In this document: piece by piece, positions 62,705-64,000 of the stretch | Numbering within the stretch: the first letter of the stretch is position 1 | Layout: each line of letters begins with the position of its first letter | From: an uncultured Acidimicrobiales bacterium | GTDB taxonomy: Bacteria; Actinomycetota; Acidimicrobiia; Acidimicrobiales; Aldehydirespiratoraceae | DNA: 64,000 bases | Assembly (NCBI GenBank): GCA_958296055.1 | Contig: CATQHS010000001.1 | Coordinates: forward strand, 2,390,277-2,454,276 | Direction of reading: 5' to 3' | Notes under the pieces: generated by a model | What the model saw: only the letters and a program-made list of their open reading frames with translations | Databases searched by the model: none | What the model was told of the DNA's origin: nothing | Made by a program: the position numbers and the translations under genes

Positions 62705-63631
62705 ATGGGCGCGGCGGGAGAGGGCATCATCCGGCTGTCGCACGTCGACGTGCGGGTCCCCGACTTGGAGCTGGCCCTGGCCTACTACGCCGAGGTGGTG
62801 GGGCTCGTCGTCACCGGCCGCGACGGCGAGAGGGCCTATCTCAAGGGGTGGGACGAGCACCAGCACCACTCGCTGATCCTCTCGGCCGCCCCCACCTACG
62901 GGCTGAACAGCCTGGGCTTCAAGGTCGGCTCGCTCGAAGAGCTCGACCGCCTGGCCCGCCGGGTGGCTGGCGCCGGCCTCGACGCGGCCCGCTTCCATCC
63001 CGGCGAGCTGTACCCCGCCTCGGGGACGGTGGTGCGCTTCGAGGCCCCCAGCGGTCATCTGATCGACCTGGAGACCGGGATGCGCCAGGTCGGCAACGGC
63101 CTGCCCCAGCTCAACCCGCCGCCCGCCCCCGCCGACCTGGTCGGGATCGCCCCGCCCCGCATCGACCACGTCTTCTTGCTATGCGAGGACGTGGACCAGA
63201 TCACCCGGTTCTTCGCCGAGGTCCTCGAGTTCCGGTTGACCGAGCAGATCCTGGCCGACGACGGCCATCAGCTCGCCACCTTCTTGGAGCGCGACCACTC
63301 GCCCCACGACATCGCCTTCCTCACCGGGCCGCAGGGCGGGTTCCACCACGTGGCCTACTGGGTGGACGAGTGGAACGACCTGCGCCGGGCCGCCGACGCC
63401 TGCGCCTACCACGGGGTGACCATCGACGCCGGCCCGACCCGCCACGGCGCCACCCGAGGGTGCGGGCTCTACTTCTTCGACCCGGCCGGCAACCGCAACG
63501 AGGTGTTCACCGGCGGCTACTGGTTCGACCCCGACGACGAGCCCACCACGTGGACCGAATCCGAGATGGGCCGGGCCGTGTTCACCTACCGGGGCCAGGT
63601 CGACCAAAGCTTCATGAGCGTGCACTCATGA
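62705..63631 (+). CDS. XylE-type extradiol dioxygenase, copy 2
   Basis: This 308-residue product is a paralogue of the preceding protein. It keeps the metal ligands His155 (PRIDHVFLL), His214 (FHHVAYWV) and Glu266 (GNRNEVFTGG) and the pocket motif GPTRHGATRGCGLYFFDP. The two differ across the substrate-facing parts, so they may handle different catechols or be a duplicate in divergence. GGGGGAG lies before the ATG. Its stop lies in a tandem-repeated junction. Confidence 0.92.
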   Translation: MGAAGEGIIRLSHVDVRVPDLELALAYYAEVVGLVVTGRDGERAYLKGWDEHQHHSLILSAAPTYGLNSLGFKVGSLEELDRLARRVAGAGLDAARFHPGELYPASGTVVRFEAPSGHLIDLETGMRQVGNGLPQLNPPPAPADLVGIAPPRIDHVFLLCEDVDQITRFFAEVLEFRLTEQILADDGHQLATFLERDHSPHDIAFLTGPQGGFHHVAYWVDEWNDLRRAADACAYHGVTIDAGPTRHGATRGCGLYFFDPAGNRNEVFTGGYWFDPDDEPTTWTESEMGRAVFTYRGQVDQSFMSVHS

Positions 63632-63716
63632 CCGAGACCGGCCGTCAGCGCCTGAGCGCGGACTCGTGACCGGGACCGGCCGTCAGCGTGTGAGCGTGGA
63701 CTCGTGACCGGGACCA
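63628..63716. repeat. 38-bp tandem repeat forming chained mini-frames before the last gene
   Basis: Units of 38 bp start at 63628 and 63666, and a partial third at 63704. Each full unit opens with ATG or GTG, reads 13 codons (MTETGRQRLSADS, then MTGTGRQRVSVDS) and stops with a TGA that overlaps the next start. The third start opens the long gene. Confidence 0.85.
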
Positions 63717-64000
63717 CCGTGAACCCCGGCGGCGGCCAGCCGATCGACCGGATCGAGGCCCCGCTGTATCTGGCCCGGTTCCGCCGTCGGCAGGCCGAGG
63801 CCGATGAGACCGGTGAGGTCGCTCCAGCGACGCCCGCGGGGCCCAACGGCGCCGACGACCCGGCCGCCCCCTTATACCTGAAGCGGTTCCGGAGCCGAGC
63901 CGCCGTCGGCGCCGCCCCGGCCCCCGACGGCCCGCTGTGGTCCCGGGCCGGTCTCGGCGTGCAGCAGGCCCTCACCGAGGACAACCGCAACAAGGAGATC
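63704..64000 (+). CDS. Start of an unidentified protein (cut by window edge)
   Basis: The frame starts at GTG 63704, is open to the window end and gives 99 residues. Two similar short parts are seen (APLYLARFRRR and APLYLKRFRSR), and the sequence is then SRAGLGVQQALTEDNRNKEI. I do not recognise the protein. Placement right after the dioxygenases suggests a pathway enzyme or hydroxylase subunit, but this is only context. Confidence 0.6.
   Translation, partial: MTGTTVNPGGGQPIDRIEAPLYLARFRRRQAEADETGEVAPATPAGPNGADDPAAPLYLKRFRSRAAVGAAPAPDGPLWSRAGLGVQQALTEDNRNKEI

Overview
The window is about 70% G+C and carries long antisense shadow frames, many GTG or TTG starts and 4-bp stop/start overlaps. Gene content points to a high-G+C actinobacterium: class II DAHP synthase, a nadD - LytR_C - rsfS block, and comEA-comEC-holA-rpsT-lepA-hrcA-dnaJ-rsmE synteny. 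An uncultured member of the Acidimicrobiia is my best guess, but this is inferred from gene content and style, not from an rRNA marker.

Layout. (1) 1-4190, minus strand: a catabolic-looking operon of cupin, creatininase-family hydrolase, carbohydrate-type ABC permease, lipoprotein binding protein and a GMC oxidoreductase cut by the window edge. (2) 4257-10612, plus strand: citrate/methylcitrate synthase, PrpF isomerase and an aconitase-type hydratase, then a MetE-C-like methyltransferase. (3) 10648-16655, minus strand: an accessory island of lower or mixed G+C, with a DUF262/HNH/AlbA_2 fusion, an HTH gene with a decayed AbiEii-like nucleotidyltransferase, an ORC-like ATPase, the initiator tRNA and a GIY-YIG protein. 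(4) 16745-24044, plus strand: sulfoacetaldehyde acetyltransferase, a complete BMP/nucleoside-type ABC transporter and a cysteine hydrolase. (5) 24066-36203: envelope and housekeeping genes (PspA, MurJ, ProA, MoxR/CoxE, DAHP synthase, a sigma factor, NadD, LytR_C, RsfS). (6) 36263-38905: a repeat-rich lipoprotein, then an AT-rich two-gene cassette bracketed by two identical tRNA-Ala genes. (7) 38980-57310: core genes (PAC2, thioredoxin-TPR, ComEA/ComEC, HolA, S20, LepA, HrcA, DnaJ, RsmE, DUF512 radical SAM, Der, a SpoIIE-type phosphatase), interrupted by an Abi/HEPN insertion after comEC and a pseudokinase/LysM envelope pair. (8) 57439-59365: tRNA-Pro, an Mrr-like nuclease, a decayed IclR fragment and a probably broken small gene. 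(9) 59366-64000: an aromatic meta-cleavage locus with an IclR regulator, a hydratase/decarboxylase, a HAD hydrolase, two XylE-type extradiol dioxygenases and the start of another gene. A shared palindromic motif near iclR and before the dioxygenases suggests regulation by the IclR protein.

The strongest candidates for something undescribed are the tRNA-Ala-bracketed cassette, the DUF262-HNH-AlbA_2 fusion, the membrane pseudokinase/LysM pair, the citrate synthase-PrpF-aconitase operon without PrpB or PrpD, and repeated tandem duplication of stop/start junctions between genes. The longest stretch without an intact gene is 58634-58910 (277 bases), which holds the IclR remnant. No CRISPR array, rRNA, integrase or transposase was seen.
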